Shown here: positions 52,900 through 61,618 of the stretch, piece after piece
Layout of the letters: each line of letters starts with the position of its first letter
Position numbering within the stretch: the stretch's first letter is position 1
Source: DASSUW01 sp963844205
GTDB taxonomy: Bacteria > Actinomycetota > Thermoleophilia > Solirubrobacterales > Solirubrobacteraceae
Reading direction: 5' to 3'
Assembly (NCBI GenBank): GCA_963844205.1
Contig: CAWJNK010000014.1
Coordinates: 434,001 to 498,000, forward strand
Length of the DNA: 64,000 nucleotides
The notes under the pieces: model-generated
What the model was told of the DNA's origin: nothing
Database searches by the model: none
Seen by the model: the letters and a program-made list of their open reading frames with translations, nothing else
Made by a program: the position numbers and the translations under genes

Positions 52900-53592
52900 T
52901 TATCGAGCCGGTGGCTGCGCCGGGCTCCCGCCGACGGCGATCCGGGGCGCTGCGAGGCCGGCCAGCGCGAGCGTTCGGGTCACGCCGCGGCGCAGTGGCG
53001 GCCAGGCCGACGCCGGGACGCCGCGGTCGGTCAGTCGCGCGACCGCCGCTCGGGCCAGCGTTGTCTCTGGGACTGTGGCCACGATCACGAGGTCGTGCTC
53101 CTCGACGAGGCACTCGAGCTCGGGCGGTCGGGCGCCGGCGAGCGCGGTGACCAGCGAGCCGTCGACGAGCGCGGACGCGCTGCGAACCGCCGTGGCAGCC
53201 GCCGCCGGCTCCTCCGGCAAGGCGAGCCAGGCAAGCCGGCCGCGCGCGAGGGCCGGCATGTCGTGGGCGGTCAACCGGCGGGCGACCAGCGCCGCAGCAC
53301 GCGTGGCAGCCGACGGCTTCACGGCTTCGCCGGGCCAGTACGCGACGACCGCCGCAGGCACCCGCGCGCCGGGGCGGAATGAGGCCGCGGCCGCGGGCGG
53401 CCGCGCGCCGACCGCGACCGGCGCCGCGCCGGCGCGTAACGAGAGCGCGACGGCGGCCGCGAGAGGCACCACATCCGACTCCGATCCGAGCACGACGACC
53501 CGAACCGCGGGCGGCAGCCTGGAGGTGTCGGCGGCGGGCGCGACCGCCGGTGCGAGGAAGAACTCCGCGGCGCGTTCGACGACCCCGCTCAT
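52900..53592 (-). CDS. Unknown Ala-rich protein of the Tad-type locus
   Basis: 230 residues: an N-terminal helix (VVERAAEFFLAPAVAP), an alpha/beta part with strands VRVVVLGSESDVVPLAAAVA, ARVPAAVVAYWPG, and LVIVATVPETTLARAAVARL. Some resemblance to Rossmann-like proteins placed beside TadE genes in actinobacteria, but no P-loop is visible. Start overlaps the TadE-like stop (ATGA), so it belongs to that operon. Confidence 0.55.
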   Translation of the reverse strand: MSGVVERAAEFFLAPAVAPAADTSRLPPAVRVVVLGSESDVVPLAAAVALSLRAGAAPVAVGARPPAAAASFRPGARVPAAVVAYWPGEAVKPSAATRAAALVARRLTAHDMPALARGRLAWLALPEEPAAAATAVRSASALVDGSLVTALAGARPPELECLVEEHDLVIVATVPETTLARAAVARLTDRGVPASAWPPLRRGVTRTLALAGLAAPRIAVGGSPAQPPAR

Positions 53593-54014
53593 GGTGGACC
53601 GGCGTCGGCGGTCTCCTTCGCGGTCAGGGCCGCAGCCAGTGCGCCGAGCGGGACGCTTGGGCGGACTGTGATCGTGACCCGGCGGCCCTCGACGGCGATC
53701 GTCGCGCGGGATCGGGTGCCACTCGGCAGCGCTCGGCGAGCCGCCTCGCGCGGGTCGCGATCCTGGAGCAACGCCATCGCACCCGCCTCTGCCGCCTGGC
53801 CGGCTTGTTCGGTGGCCGCGTGGCCGGCCAGGAGCGCCGCCCCGGCAAGCGCGGCCGCGAGGACCAGCGGGAGGGACGCCACGAGTTCGACGGTCGCTTG
53901 GCCGGCGGCGGACGCGAGATCCGTGCGGCCGCTCGCCTGGCCGGCGGCGGACGCGAGATCCGTGCCGCCGCTCGCCTGGCCGGCGGCGGACGCGAGATCC
54001 GTGCGGCCGGTCAT
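53589..54014 (-). CDS. TadE-like pseudopilin 2 with a repeated leader
   Basis: 141 residues. A leader of three 13-residue repeats (GRTDLASAAGQAS type) is followed by GQATVELVASLPLVLAAALA, the prepilin-like cleavage and helix motif of TadE. The rest is a short pilin body (SRATIAVEGRRVTITVRP). The leader repeats come from three 39-bp DNA repeats (53900-54014). Translationally linked to the 12-codon reading upstream and the unknown gene downstream. Confidence 0.75.
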   Translation of the reverse strand: MTGRTDLASAAGQASGGTDLASAAGQASGRTDLASAAGQATVELVASLPLVLAAALAGAALLAGHAATEQAGQAAEAGAMALLQDRDPREAARRALPSGTRSRATIAVEGRRVTITVRPSVPLGALAAALTAKETADAGPP

Positions 54015-54049
54015 CGCCGCGCCTCGAACGTGACTTTGAAGCCGGTCAT
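54011..54049 (-). CDS. Twelve-codon reading linking two TadE-like genes
   Basis: MTGFKVTFEARR-stop. Its ATG overlaps the stop of TadE-like gene 1 and its stop overlaps the ATG of TadE-like gene 2, both as ATGA. It could be a coupling device that keeps ribosomes moving across the gap, or chance. The next gene also starts MTG. Confidence 0.35.
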   Translation of the reverse strand: MTGFKVTFEARR

Positions 54050-54486
54050 CGTTGCGGCTCGAAGTGGGCGCCGGCGTGGGCGTGGCCGGGACTCGGCAGG
54101 CCCGGGAGCGACGGGATTCGGACGGCGATCTCGACTGCGCCCTCCGGATCGGTCGTGACACGGAGGCCGTGCTCGAGCGGGCCCGGGAGATGGGCCCGCG
54201 CCGCATCGCGCGGATCGGCGCCGACCGCGTGGGCTCGTGCGGCCGCGCGGGCTGCGGTCGTGGCCGCCCACACGGCGTGACCGGCGAGAACGGCTTGCCA
54301 GACCGCCGCCAGGATCGCGACGAGCACCGGCAGCAGAGCGACGACTTCGACCGTCGCCTGCCCGGACTCGCTGGCCCTCCGCACCGCCGCCTGCCCGGAC
54401 TCGGCCGTCCTGCCCACCGTCGCCTGCCCGGACTCGCCGGCCCTCCGCACCGCCGAGTGACCGCGCGCTCCGAGCTCCGTTGCCAT
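54046..54486 (-). CDS. TadE-like pseudopilin 1 with a repeated leader
   Basis: 146 residues. The leader contains three diverged repeats ending GQA (RRAGESGQAT, GRTAESGQAA, RRASESGQAT) before VEVVALLPVLVAILAAVWQA, the TadE transmembrane/assembly helix. The soluble part (DPRDAARAHLPGPLEHGLRV) is short. TadE proteins are minor pseudopilins of Flp/Tad pili. First gene of the leftward operon. Confidence 0.75.
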   Translation of the reverse strand: MATELGARGHSAVRRAGESGQATVGRTAESGQAAVRRASESGQATVEVVALLPVLVAILAAVWQAVLAGHAVWAATTAARAAARAHAVGADPRDAARAHLPGPLEHGLRVTTDPEGAVEIAVRIPSLPGLPSPGHAHAGAHFEPQR

Positions 54487-54621
54487 GCCGACAGCGTCGC
54501 GCGGCGCGGGGCACGGAACTAGGCGCGTTTGTTGCGCCTGTGTGGCGGAATCGTCACAAGACCGGAAATCCGGCCATCGCTTCCAGTCACTCCTATGTGA
54601 CCTAGTAGGGTGGGGTCAATC

Positions 54622-54918
54622 ATGGGCACGGAACGCCTGGCCGTTGAGTTCGAACGCCGAGAGGGCGGGAATGTGGTTGTGCGCGTGAGCGGCAGACTCG
54701 TGGAGGGCACGGCGACCCTGCTCCAGGGAGTCCTCCACTCGCTACGCCGCGACCCCTCCCCGATCGTCGTCGACCTCAGCGACGTCGACCACATCGATTC
54801 ATACGGGCTCGACGTGCTGCTCGAGGCCGAGTCGGATGCACGCCGGCGCCGAACGTCGGTCGAAGTGACCGGCGTGCGCGAGAGCCTGCGGTCGCGCCGC
54901 TCCCCGCTCGAGGAATAA
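54622..54918 (+). CDS. STAS-domain protein (anti-sigma factor antagonist type)
   Basis: 98 residues: VEFERREGGNVVVRVSGRLV, then IVVDLSDVDHIDSYGLDVLL with the conserved phospho-acceptor Ser in D-S-x-G. Such proteins release sigma factors from kinase-type anti-sigmas. No kinase gene is adjacent. ATG 54622 was chosen; a GTG at 54610 in frame is possible. Confidence 0.82.
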   Translation: MGTERLAVEFERREGGNVVVRVSGRLVEGTATLLQGVLHSLRRDPSPIVVDLSDVDHIDSYGLDVLLEAESDARRRRTSVEVTGVRESLRSRRSPLEE

Positions 54919-54955
54919 CGGGCGAGCGGGGCGGCGTCGCGTATCGTCGCTCGCC

Positions 54956-55828
54956 ATGCCGCCGCGGCTCGATGTCGACGGATACCTCCGGCGTCTGGGC
55001 GTCGCCGATCACGGGCCGCCCCACCCGGAGGGGCTACGGCTCCTCCACGCCGCGCATGTCGAACGCATCCCATACGAGGCGATCGAGATCCAGCTCGGGC
55101 GGCCGACGACGCTCGATCCCTACGACTCGGCCGACCGGATCGTCGCGCGCCACCGCGGCGGCTACTGCTACCACCTCAACGGCGCGTTCTCCGCCCTCCT
55201 TGCAGGGCTCGGCTACGAGGTCGTCTGGCATCGCGGCGGCGTCCAGAACCGCAGCGAGCCCAGGCCAGTGGGCGCGATCGGGAACCATCTGGCGCTGACC
55301 GTCCACGGGCTCCCCGACCACCGCTGCCCGGACGGCGTGTGGCTCGCCGACGTCGGCCTCGGCGACGCGCTGCACGAGCCGCTCCCGCTCAAGACGGGTC
55401 ACTACCGCCAGGGCCCGTTCGCCTACGAGCTGCACCCGTCGACGGTCGAGCCGGGCGGCTGGCGGTTCGAGCACGACCCGCGGGGTTCGTTCACCGGCAT
55501 GGACTTCCGTCCCGGCCGCGCGACGACCGACGACTTCCAGGAGCGCCACACGTACCTCTCGACGTCGCCCGAGTCGATGTTCGTCCGCACCTGCTCGGTC
55601 CAGCGCCGCGACGCCACCGGCGTCGACGTGCTCACCGGCTGCGTCCTGAAGCGCCTTGGCGACGACCTGTCCTCACCGCGCACGCTCGAGACCGCCGACG
55701 AGTGGTTCGACGCGCTCGCGGACGGCTTCGATCTCCCGCTCAGCGACTTCTCGGACTCGGAACGCGACGCGCTCTGGACCCGCGTCCGCGCGGCCCACGA
55801 GCGCTGGCTGGGTCAGTACTCCCGGTAG
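54956..55828 (+). CDS. nat: Arylamine N-acetyltransferase
   Basis: 290 residues with the Cys-His-Asp triad in RHRGGYCYHLNGAFSALL, IGNHLALTVHG and WLADVGLGDALHEPL. Transfers acetyl from acetyl-CoA to aromatic amines and hydrazines. Convergent with the membrane-protein gene, 16-bp overlap. Confidence 0.93.
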   Translation: MPPRLDVDGYLRRLGVADHGPPHPEGLRLLHAAHVERIPYEAIEIQLGRPTTLDPYDSADRIVARHRGGYCYHLNGAFSALLAGLGYEVVWHRGGVQNRSEPRPVGAIGNHLALTVHGLPDHRCPDGVWLADVGLGDALHEPLPLKTGHYRQGPFAYELHPSTVEPGGWRFEHDPRGSFTGMDFRPGRATTDDFQERHTYLSTSPESMFVRTCSVQRRDATGVDVLTGCVLKRLGDDLSSPRTLETADEWFDALADGFDLPLSDFSDSERDALWTRVRAAHERWLGQYSR

Positions 55829-56181
55829 GCGCGCCAGACGTAGACGAGGCCCCAGATGGCGAGGCCGAGGAACGCCAGCCAGAGGATCGCTCCCCCGCCG
55901 CCCTGGTCCCACATTCGGTTGGTGGCCACGAGCGTGATGGCGCCGAGCGCGATCGCCGCGTAGAGGATGCCGCGGGTCCGCTCCTCGAGCCCGAAGATCG
56001 ATTCGCGGTGCTCCATGTACATCCGGTAGCCGAAGAACAGCAGGCCGCCGATGAAGACGATGCTGAGCAGGTTCGAGATCGTGACGCTCGCGGTGTCGCC
56101 GCCCGGCAGCAGCCAGACGGCAAGCGCGAGGCCGACGATGATCGCGATGTTGCGCAGGTGCTTGCCGCGGTCGGGCCCCAC
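55813..56181 (-). CDS. Small membrane protein
   Basis: 122 residues with four hydrophobic helices (IAIIVGLALAVWLLPGG, LLSIVFIGGLLFFGYRMY, ILYAAIALGAITLVATN, AILWLAFLGLAIWGLVYV). No family recognised. GTG start at 56181. Confidence 0.7.
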   Translation of the reverse strand: MGPDRGKHLRNIAIIVGLALAVWLLPGGDTASVTISNLLSIVFIGGLLFFGYRMYMEHRESIFGLEERTRGILYAAIALGAITLVATNRMWDQGGGGAILWLAFLGLAIWGLVYVWRAYREY

Positions 56182-56229
56182 GAGGTCAACGATAGCCGGA
56201 CGGCTCGCTGAGGCGGACGAGTACAGCGG

Positions 56230-57021
56230 CTACGCGGACGCGGGAATCGGCTCGGTGGGCTCCTCGACCGGCTCGGGCGCCGCGACGACCTCAGGCGCCT
56301 GCCCAGCCTCGACCGGCTCCGGCGCGAACCGATACCCGATCCCGAAGTGCGTGTGGATGTACCGCCACCCGGGCGAGGCGCGCTCCAGCTTCTGGCGGAG
56401 CTTGCGGACGAAGACATCGACCGACCGGTCGCCGTGGACCATCGCGTAGCCCCACACCCGCTCGTAGATCTCCTCGCGCTGGAGCACCTGCCCCTCGGCC
56501 TCGGCCAGGAGCTGGATGAGCTCGAACTCGCGACGCGTGAGGTCCACCGACACGCCGCCGGCGAACGCCTGGAACTGGTCGGCCCGGATCTCGATCTCGC
56601 CGACGGCCAGCGGCGTCGACGCCACCCGCGCGTCGGCCCGCTTGCGCCGCCGCACGACCGCCTCCACGCGCGCGATCAGCTCCTCGGGGTGGCACGGCTT
56701 GGTCACCCAGTCGTCCGCCCCCAGGCGCAGGCCCCGCACGCGCTGGGCCACGCTCGACTGCCCCGTGCAGACGACCACCCCGAGGTGCGGGAGCCGTGCG
56801 CACAGCTTCTCCAGGTAGTTCCAGGCCTGCGGACCGAGGACGGCAAGGTCGAGGACCACGGCGTTGAGCCGCATCGCCACGAGCGCGTCGAGCGGAACCG
56901 GCGAGGCGAGCACGCGGTGCTGCCAACCGGCCGTTTGCAGGCGCTTCGTCAGCACCTGCAGGAACCCGCTGTCCGAGTCGAGGATGGCGAGGCGAACCGC
57001 CGGCTGCGTCGTCGTCGTCAT
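56230..57021 (-). CDS. PhoB/OmpR-type response regulator
   Basis: 263 residues. Receiver domain (about 8-120) with acidic LDSDSGF, phospho-acceptor Asp in NAVVLDLAVLG and Lys in WVTKPCHPEELIARV; winged-helix domain (about 135-235, DLTRREFELIQLLAEAEGQV, DRSVDVFVRKLRQKLERA); then a Pro/Glu tail. Lies just after phoU, so it probably controls the phosphate genes; no histidine kinase is adjacent. Confidence 0.88.
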   Translation of the reverse strand: MTTTTQPAVRLAILDSDSGFLQVLTKRLQTAGWQHRVLASPVPLDALVAMRLNAVVLDLAVLGPQAWNYLEKLCARLPHLGVVVCTGQSSVAQRVRGLRLGADDWVTKPCHPEELIARVEAVVRRRKRADARVASTPLAVGEIEIRADQFQAFAGGVSVDLTRREFELIQLLAEAEGQVLQREEIYERVWGYAMVHGDRSVDVFVRKLRQKLERASPGWRYIHTHFGIGYRFAPEPVEAGQAPEVVAAPEPVEEPTEPIPASA

Positions 57022-57118
57022 CGCGGCTTCAGCATAGGGGCAACGGAAGACGCGGGCACGATCAGCGGAAGTCTCGGTAACACGCTGGTCACAACCGGTT
57101 TACCCCCCGACCCACGAT

Positions 57119-57135
57119 CCCGCATCCTGCGGGAA
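57119..57135 (-). terminator. Hairpin after phoU
   Basis: TCCCGCA-TCC-TGCGGGA, 7-bp perfect arms, 8 bp beyond the phoU stop. Short tail without T-run; likely a weak terminator between phoU and the regulator gene, whose promoter may lie in the AT-richer stretch 57060-57110. Confidence 0.5.
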
Positions 57136-57142
57136 TCCCACA

Positions 57143-57823
57143 CTAGACGTGCGAGGCGTCGGAGAACTCGCGGAACAGGCCGGTGACCACGAACGCGACC
57201 TGCTCGCCGATGTCGACCGCGTTGTCGCCGATCCGCTCCAGCGCGCGCGCCACGAGCATCATCGTCATCGCCCACTCGCGCCGGTCCTCGTCGGTGCCGA
57301 TCTCCACCGCGCGCCGGAACACCGCGCGGTTCAGGAGGTTGATCTCCTCGTCTTGCCGCACGAGGTCCTGGGCGAGCGACACGTCCCTCAACACGAACGC
57401 CCGCTTGGCCTGAGCGACCTCCGACCGCGCCAGCCGGCCCATCCGGAAGATCCGCTCGAGCAGCTCGTCGTCGGACGGCGGCTCGTGCCCCACGAGCGGG
57501 AGCACCTTGGCGATGTTCACGCACTGGTCGCCCATGCGCTCGGCGTGCTTGATCACGTGCAGCAGCGCGGCCACGGTCCGAAGGTCGCCCGCGACCGGCG
57601 CCTGGAGCGCCAACAGCGACAGGATCCCCTGGTGGACCTCCAGGAAGCGCCCGTCGATCCGGTCGTCGTCGTTGACGACGATCGAGGCCAACTCGATGTC
57701 CTGGTGCTCCAGCGCCTCGAGCGTGCGGTCGAGCGTCGTGACGACCAGGTCGAGCGCGCCCAGCGCCTGCTCCTCCAGGCCGCGGAGCTCGTCCTGGAAG
57801 TGAACCCGCGCCTGATCCGCCAT
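57143..57823 (-). CDS. phoU: Phosphate signalling protein PhoU
   Basis: 226 residues in two PhoU three-helix repeats (LASIVVNDDDRIDGRFLEVH; AQDLVRQDEEINLLNRAVFR), with metal-type E/DxxxD clusters and RIGDNAVDIGEQVAF. Connects Pst transporter activity to the sensor kinase. Starts 3 bp after the pstB stop. Confidence 0.95.
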   Translation of the reverse strand: MADQARVHFQDELRGLEEQALGALDLVVTTLDRTLEALEHQDIELASIVVNDDDRIDGRFLEVHQGILSLLALQAPVAGDLRTVAALLHVIKHAERMGDQCVNIAKVLPLVGHEPPSDDELLERIFRMGRLARSEVAQAKRAFVLRDVSLAQDLVRQDEEINLLNRAVFRRAVEIGTDEDRREWAMTMMLVARALERIGDNAVDIGEQVAFVVTGLFREFSDASHV

Positions 57824-57825
57824 CG

Positions 57826-58722
57826 CTAGCCCACCTTGCCGGTGACGTAGTCCTCGGTCCGCTTGTCGTCCGGGTTCGTGAAGATCTTGTCGGTCGGCGC
57901 GTACTCCACCACGTGGCCCGTCCGGTGCTTCTCGCCCGCGTCGAGCTCGACCGTGAAGAACGCCGTCATGTCCGACACCCGGGCGGCCTGCTGCATGTTG
58001 TGGGTGACGATGACGATCGAGTAGTCGACCTTGAGCTCGAACATCAGGTCCTCGATCCGCCCGGTCGAGATCGGATCCAGCGCCGAGCACGGCTCGTCCA
58101 TCAGCAGCACGTCCGGCTCGGTCGCGAGCGCGCGGGCGATGCACAGCCGCTGCTGCTGGCCGCCGGACAGCCCGAACGCGTTCGCCTTCAGCCGGTCCTT
58201 GACGTCGTCCCACAACGCGCCGCGCTTCAGCGCACCCTCGACGATCTCGTCCATGTCCCCCTTCATGCCGATCACCCGTGGGCCGAAGGCGACGTTGTCG
58301 TAGATCGACTTCGGGAACGGGTTCGGCTTCTGGAACACCATCCCGATCCGTTTACGGACCTGGACCGGGTCGATCTTGTCGTCGTAGAGGTTCTGGTCGT
58401 GGTAGATGACCTCGCCCTCGACGCGCGCGATCGGGATCAGGTCGTTCATCCGATTCAGGCAGCGGATGAACGTCGACTTCCCGCACCCGGACGGCCCGAT
58501 GAGGGCCGTGATCTGGTTGCGGGCGAGCCTGAGCGTGATGTCCGTCACCGCGCGATGGTCGGCGTAGAAGACGGCGACGTCGCGCACGTCGAAGATCGGC
58601 TCGGCGATCGCCTTGGCCGGCACCTCGTGGGCGTGGGCGGCGGCCTGGGTCGACACGAGTCGGCGCCCGTCCTGCGCACCAGAGTCCGCGACGATCTCTT
58701 CGTCTCTCACGTTCTCGGGCAT
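57826..58722 (-). CDS. pstB: Phosphate ABC transporter ATPase PstB
   Basis: 298 residues. Walker A GPSGCGKST, signature LSGGQQQRLCIARALA, Walker B VLLMDEPCSALDP, switch VTHNMQQAARVSDM. A 40-residue extension precedes the usual start. Drives phosphate uptake with PstAC. Confidence 0.96.
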   Translation of the reverse strand: MPENVRDEEIVADSGAQDGRRLVSTQAAAHAHEVPAKAIAEPIFDVRDVAVFYADHRAVTDITLRLARNQITALIGPSGCGKSTFIRCLNRMNDLIPIARVEGEVIYHDQNLYDDKIDPVQVRKRIGMVFQKPNPFPKSIYDNVAFGPRVIGMKGDMDEIVEGALKRGALWDDVKDRLKANAFGLSGGQQQRLCIARALATEPDVLLMDEPCSALDPISTGRIEDLMFELKVDYSIVIVTHNMQQAARVSDMTAFFTVELDAGEKHRTGHVVEYAPTDKIFTNPDDKRTEDYVTGKVG

Positions 58723-58733
58723 GTCGGGTTCCT

Positions 58734-59645
58734 CTACCACTTCTGCTCGTAGCGATTGCGAAGCCAGATGGCGACTGAGTTCATCAGCAGCAGGAGGATC
58801 ATCAGCACGCAGATGGCTCCAGCCGCGCGCGCCACGAACTCCTGATTGGGGTCTTGCGTCCAGGCAAAGATCTGAATCGGGAGCGCCGTGAAGGAGCTCT
58901 CGAGACCCTCTGGGTTGAACCGTAGCGAAACCCCCGCCCCTACGACCAACAATGGCGCGGTCTCGCCGATCGCGCGCGAGAGCGCCAGGATCACACCGGT
59001 GGCGATGCCGGCGATCGAGCCGGGGAGCACCTGCTTCCAGATCGTCTGCCACTGCGTCGCGCCGAGCGCCAGCGACCCCTCGCGGATCGACGGCGGGACG
59101 GCGCGGATCGCCTCGCGCGCCACGATGATCACGACGGGCAGGACGAGCAGCGCGAGCGTGATCCCGCCCGCCAGCAGCACCGGGCCCATCGAGAGCGGCC
59201 CGCGCACGATGAACGCGAGCCCGAGGATGCCGTACACGACCGACGGCACCCCCGCGAGGTTCTGGATGTTGACCTCGATGAGGCGGTTGAACCAGTTGCC
59301 CGCGTCGGCGTACTCCTCGAGGTAGATCGCGGTCATCACGCCGAGCGGGATGACGAGCACGGCGCAGATGATCATCAGGTAGATGGTCCCGACGATCGCG
59401 GACTCGATGCCGGAGTTCGCCGGGATCACGCGCGACGGGAAGCTCGTGAGGAAGTCCCAGCTGAGGACGGGGAGCCCGTCGCTGGCGAAGTCCCAGATGA
59501 TCGCGCCCAGGGCGAGGAACGCGACGCCGACGGCCACGTACATCAGCAGGACGAAGCCCGCGCTCCGGGTCGCCTCGCCGCTCGACCGCCGAGGGATCAC
59601 GCTCTTCTGGGTGCGCGCTGCCGCGGCAATCTGAGCTCCTGTCAT
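58734..59645 (-). CDS. pstA: Phosphate ABC transporter permease PstA
   Basis: 303 residues, about six membrane helices, with the permease coupling motif EAIRAVPPSIREGSLALGAT. ATG at 59645 overlaps the pstC stop (ATGA); pstB starts 11 bp after its stop. Confidence 0.95.
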   Translation of the reverse strand: MTGAQIAAAARTQKSVIPRRSSGEATRSAGFVLLMYVAVGVAFLALGAIIWDFASDGLPVLSWDFLTSFPSRVIPANSGIESAIVGTIYLMIICAVLVIPLGVMTAIYLEEYADAGNWFNRLIEVNIQNLAGVPSVVYGILGLAFIVRGPLSMGPVLLAGGITLALLVLPVVIIVAREAIRAVPPSIREGSLALGATQWQTIWKQVLPGSIAGIATGVILALSRAIGETAPLLVVGAGVSLRFNPEGLESSFTALPIQIFAWTQDPNQEFVARAAGAICVLMILLLLMNSVAIWLRNRYEQKW

Positions 59646-60604
59646 TCGTACACCTGCCGGTACTTGCGGACGAGCCGGATCGAGACGATGTTGAGCACCA
59701 GGGTCAGCACGAACAGCGTGAAGCCGACGGCGAAGATCGTGAGGTACTCGACCGAGCCGGCCGGGATGTCGCCGCGAGCCTGCGCCGCGATGTAGGCCGC
59801 CATGGTCTGGAAGCTCTCGCGCGGGTCGAGACCCAGGTTGGGCGACTGGCCGCCGGCGATGAGCACGAGCACGGTCTCGCCGATCGCGCGGGAGGCGCCG
59901 AGGATGAGCGCGGCGACGATGCCCGACAGCGCGGCCGGGAACACGATCCGCAGCGAGACCTGGAGCTTCGAGGCGCCGAGCCCGAACGCGCCCTCGCGGA
60001 GCGACGCCGGAACGGCGGACATCGCGTCCTCCGCCACCGACGCGATCGTCGGCAGGACGAGCAGCCCCATGATGAGCCCGGCCCCGAGGCCGTTGAACAC
60101 ACCGACGCCGACACCGAGGAGGTCGTTGAGGACCGTGGGCGAGAAGAACGTCAGCGCGAAGTAGCCGAACACGATCGTCGGCACGCCGGCCAGCAGCTCG
60201 AGCACGGGCTTGACGACCTTGCGCACCCGGTTGGGCGCGTACTCGGACAGGTAGACCGCGCTCAGCAGGCCCAGCGGGATCGCTACAGCGAGCGCGATCA
60301 GCGAGAGGTAGATCGTGCCCCAGATCAGCGGCAGCACGCCGAACGACTGCTGGTCGCCGGCGAACTGCGGCGTCCACTTGGTGCCGAACAGGAAGTCCCC
60401 GATCGGCACCTCGCCGAAGAACTCGATCGACTCGAACAGCAGCGACCCGACGATCAGCAGCGTCGTCACGACCGACAGGGCGGCCGCCGCGAGCAGCGCA
60501 GCCTTGATCCCGGCCTCGAAGCGAGAACGGGCCGTGGGGGTCCGGTTCAGGTTGAACCGGACCCCCTGCGCACCTGACGACGCCGCGAGGCGCGGGTCGG
60601 CCAC
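59642..60604 (-). CDS. pstC: Phosphate ABC transporter permease PstC
   Basis: 320 residues, six or more helices, coupling motif EDAMSAVPASLREGAFGLGA. GTG at 60604, two bases after the pstS stop. The N-terminal cytosolic part (VRFNLNRTP) is encoded by a perfect 14-bp palindrome, probably an in-frame inserted repeat. Confidence 0.95.
   Translation of the reverse strand: MADPRLAASSGAQGVRFNLNRTPTARSRFEAGIKAALLAAAALSVVTTLLIVGSLLFESIEFFGEVPIGDFLFGTKWTPQFAGDQQSFGVLPLIWGTIYLSLIALAVAIPLGLLSAVYLSEYAPNRVRKVVKPVLELLAGVPTIVFGYFALTFFSPTVLNDLLGVGVGVFNGLGAGLIMGLLVLPTIASVAEDAMSAVPASLREGAFGLGASKLQVSLRIVFPAALSGIVAALILGASRAIGETVLVLIAGGQSPNLGLDPRESFQTMAAYIAAQARGDIPAGSVEYLTIFAVGFTLFVLTLVLNIVSIRLVRKYRQVYE
60536..60566. 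repeat. Perfect palindrome within the pstC start
   Basis: GGGGGTCCGGTTCA-GGT-TGAACCGGACCCCC: 14-bp arms and a 3-base loop, lying wholly inside codons 13-22 of pstC. It looks like a repetitive palindromic unit rather than ordinary coding sequence, and could also form an mRNA hairpin between pstS and pstC. Confidence 0.75.
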
Positions 60605-60606
60605 GG

Positions 60607-61581
60607 CTAGGCCCCGCCCTCGAGGGTGTCGAGCTCGGACTGCGCCTTCCCGGACTGGTCCTCGGTCAGCGGCACGATCTGCGCCGCCTCGGCGATGGAC
60701 TGCTGGTTCGCGACCACGAAGTCCATGAACGCCTTCACCTCGGGCTTCGCGATGGCTTCCTTGGACGGGTACATGAAGAGCGGACGCGAGAGGGGCGCGT
60801 ACGAGCCGTCCTGCACCGTCTCCGAGGTCGGCGCGACGCAGCCGTTGCCACCGTCGACCTGGACCTCGTTGAGCTTGTCGGTGTTCGCCTCGTAGTACGA
60901 GAGACCGAAGTAGCCGAGGCCGCCCTCGGTGCCGGCGACGCCGGTCACGAGCTGGTTGTCGTCCTCGGAGGCCTCGTAGTCCTCGCGGGAGGCGCCCTCC
61001 TCGCCGTTGATCGTGTCGGTGAAGAAGTCGAACGTGCCCGAGTCCGTGCCGGGGCCGAACAGCTTCACCGCCGTGTCGGGGAAGCTGGAGTCGATGTCGC
61101 TGTAGCTCTTGACCTTCGACTTCGGCTCCCACAGCGCCTTCAGCTGGTCGGTGGTCATGCACTCGATCGTGAGGTTCTTGTTCGTCGCGATCGCGATGCC
61201 GTCGTTGGCGATCTGGACCTCGCCGTAGTCGACGGCGTTCTTCTTGCAGATCGGGACTTCCTCTTCCTCGTCGATCGGGCGCGAGGCGTCGGAGATGTCG
61301 GTCTCGCCGGCGCAGAACTTCTCGAAGCCGCCGCCGGTGCCGGACTGGCCGACCGTGATCTTCACGTTGGGCTGGTCCTCGTTGAAGAGCTCGGCCGCGG
61401 CCTGCGCGAACGGGAACACCGTCGACGAGCCGTCGATCCGGATCGTGCCCGACATCTCCTCGCTCGAGCCGCCCGTGGCGGCGCCAGCATCATCATCATC
61501 GTCGTCGTCGCCGCACGCGGCAACCACGAAAGCCAGCGACGCCACCATGGCGAGCACCAGCAGTAGACGTTCGATTCTCAT
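60607..61581 (-). CDS. pstS: Phosphate-binding lipoprotein PstS
   Basis: 324 residues. Lipobox VVAAC (Cys23) followed by a run of Asp; phosphate-site motifs IDGSSTVFPFAQAAAELFNE, VGQSGTGGGFEKFCAGETDI, and GPGTDSGTFDFF. It binds phosphate outside the membrane and hands it to PstAC. First gene of pstSCAB-phoU; PHO box upstream at 61629-61661. Confidence 0.96.
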   Translation of the reverse strand: MRIERLLLVLAMVASLAFVVAACGDDDDDDDAGAATGGSSEEMSGTIRIDGSSTVFPFAQAAAELFNEDQPNVKITVGQSGTGGGFEKFCAGETDISDASRPIDEEEEVPICKKNAVDYGEVQIANDGIAIATNKNLTIECMTTDQLKALWEPKSKVKSYSDIDSSFPDTAVKLFGPGTDSGTFDFFTDTINGEEGASREDYEASEDDNQLVTGVAGTEGGLGYFGLSYYEANTDKLNEVQVDGGNGCVAPTSETVQDGSYAPLSRPLFMYPSKEAIAKPEVKAFMDFVVANQQSIAEAAQIVPLTEDQSGKAQSELDTLEGGA

Positions 61582-61618
61582 GATTCCTCCATCGTGTGTC
61601 AGGGCCGCGAGCGACCTG

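Noticed and set aside
53900..54014. Three 39-bp direct repeats as a possible iteron/origin
   Set aside because: They are in frame within a TadE-like leader, and no replication gene is near.
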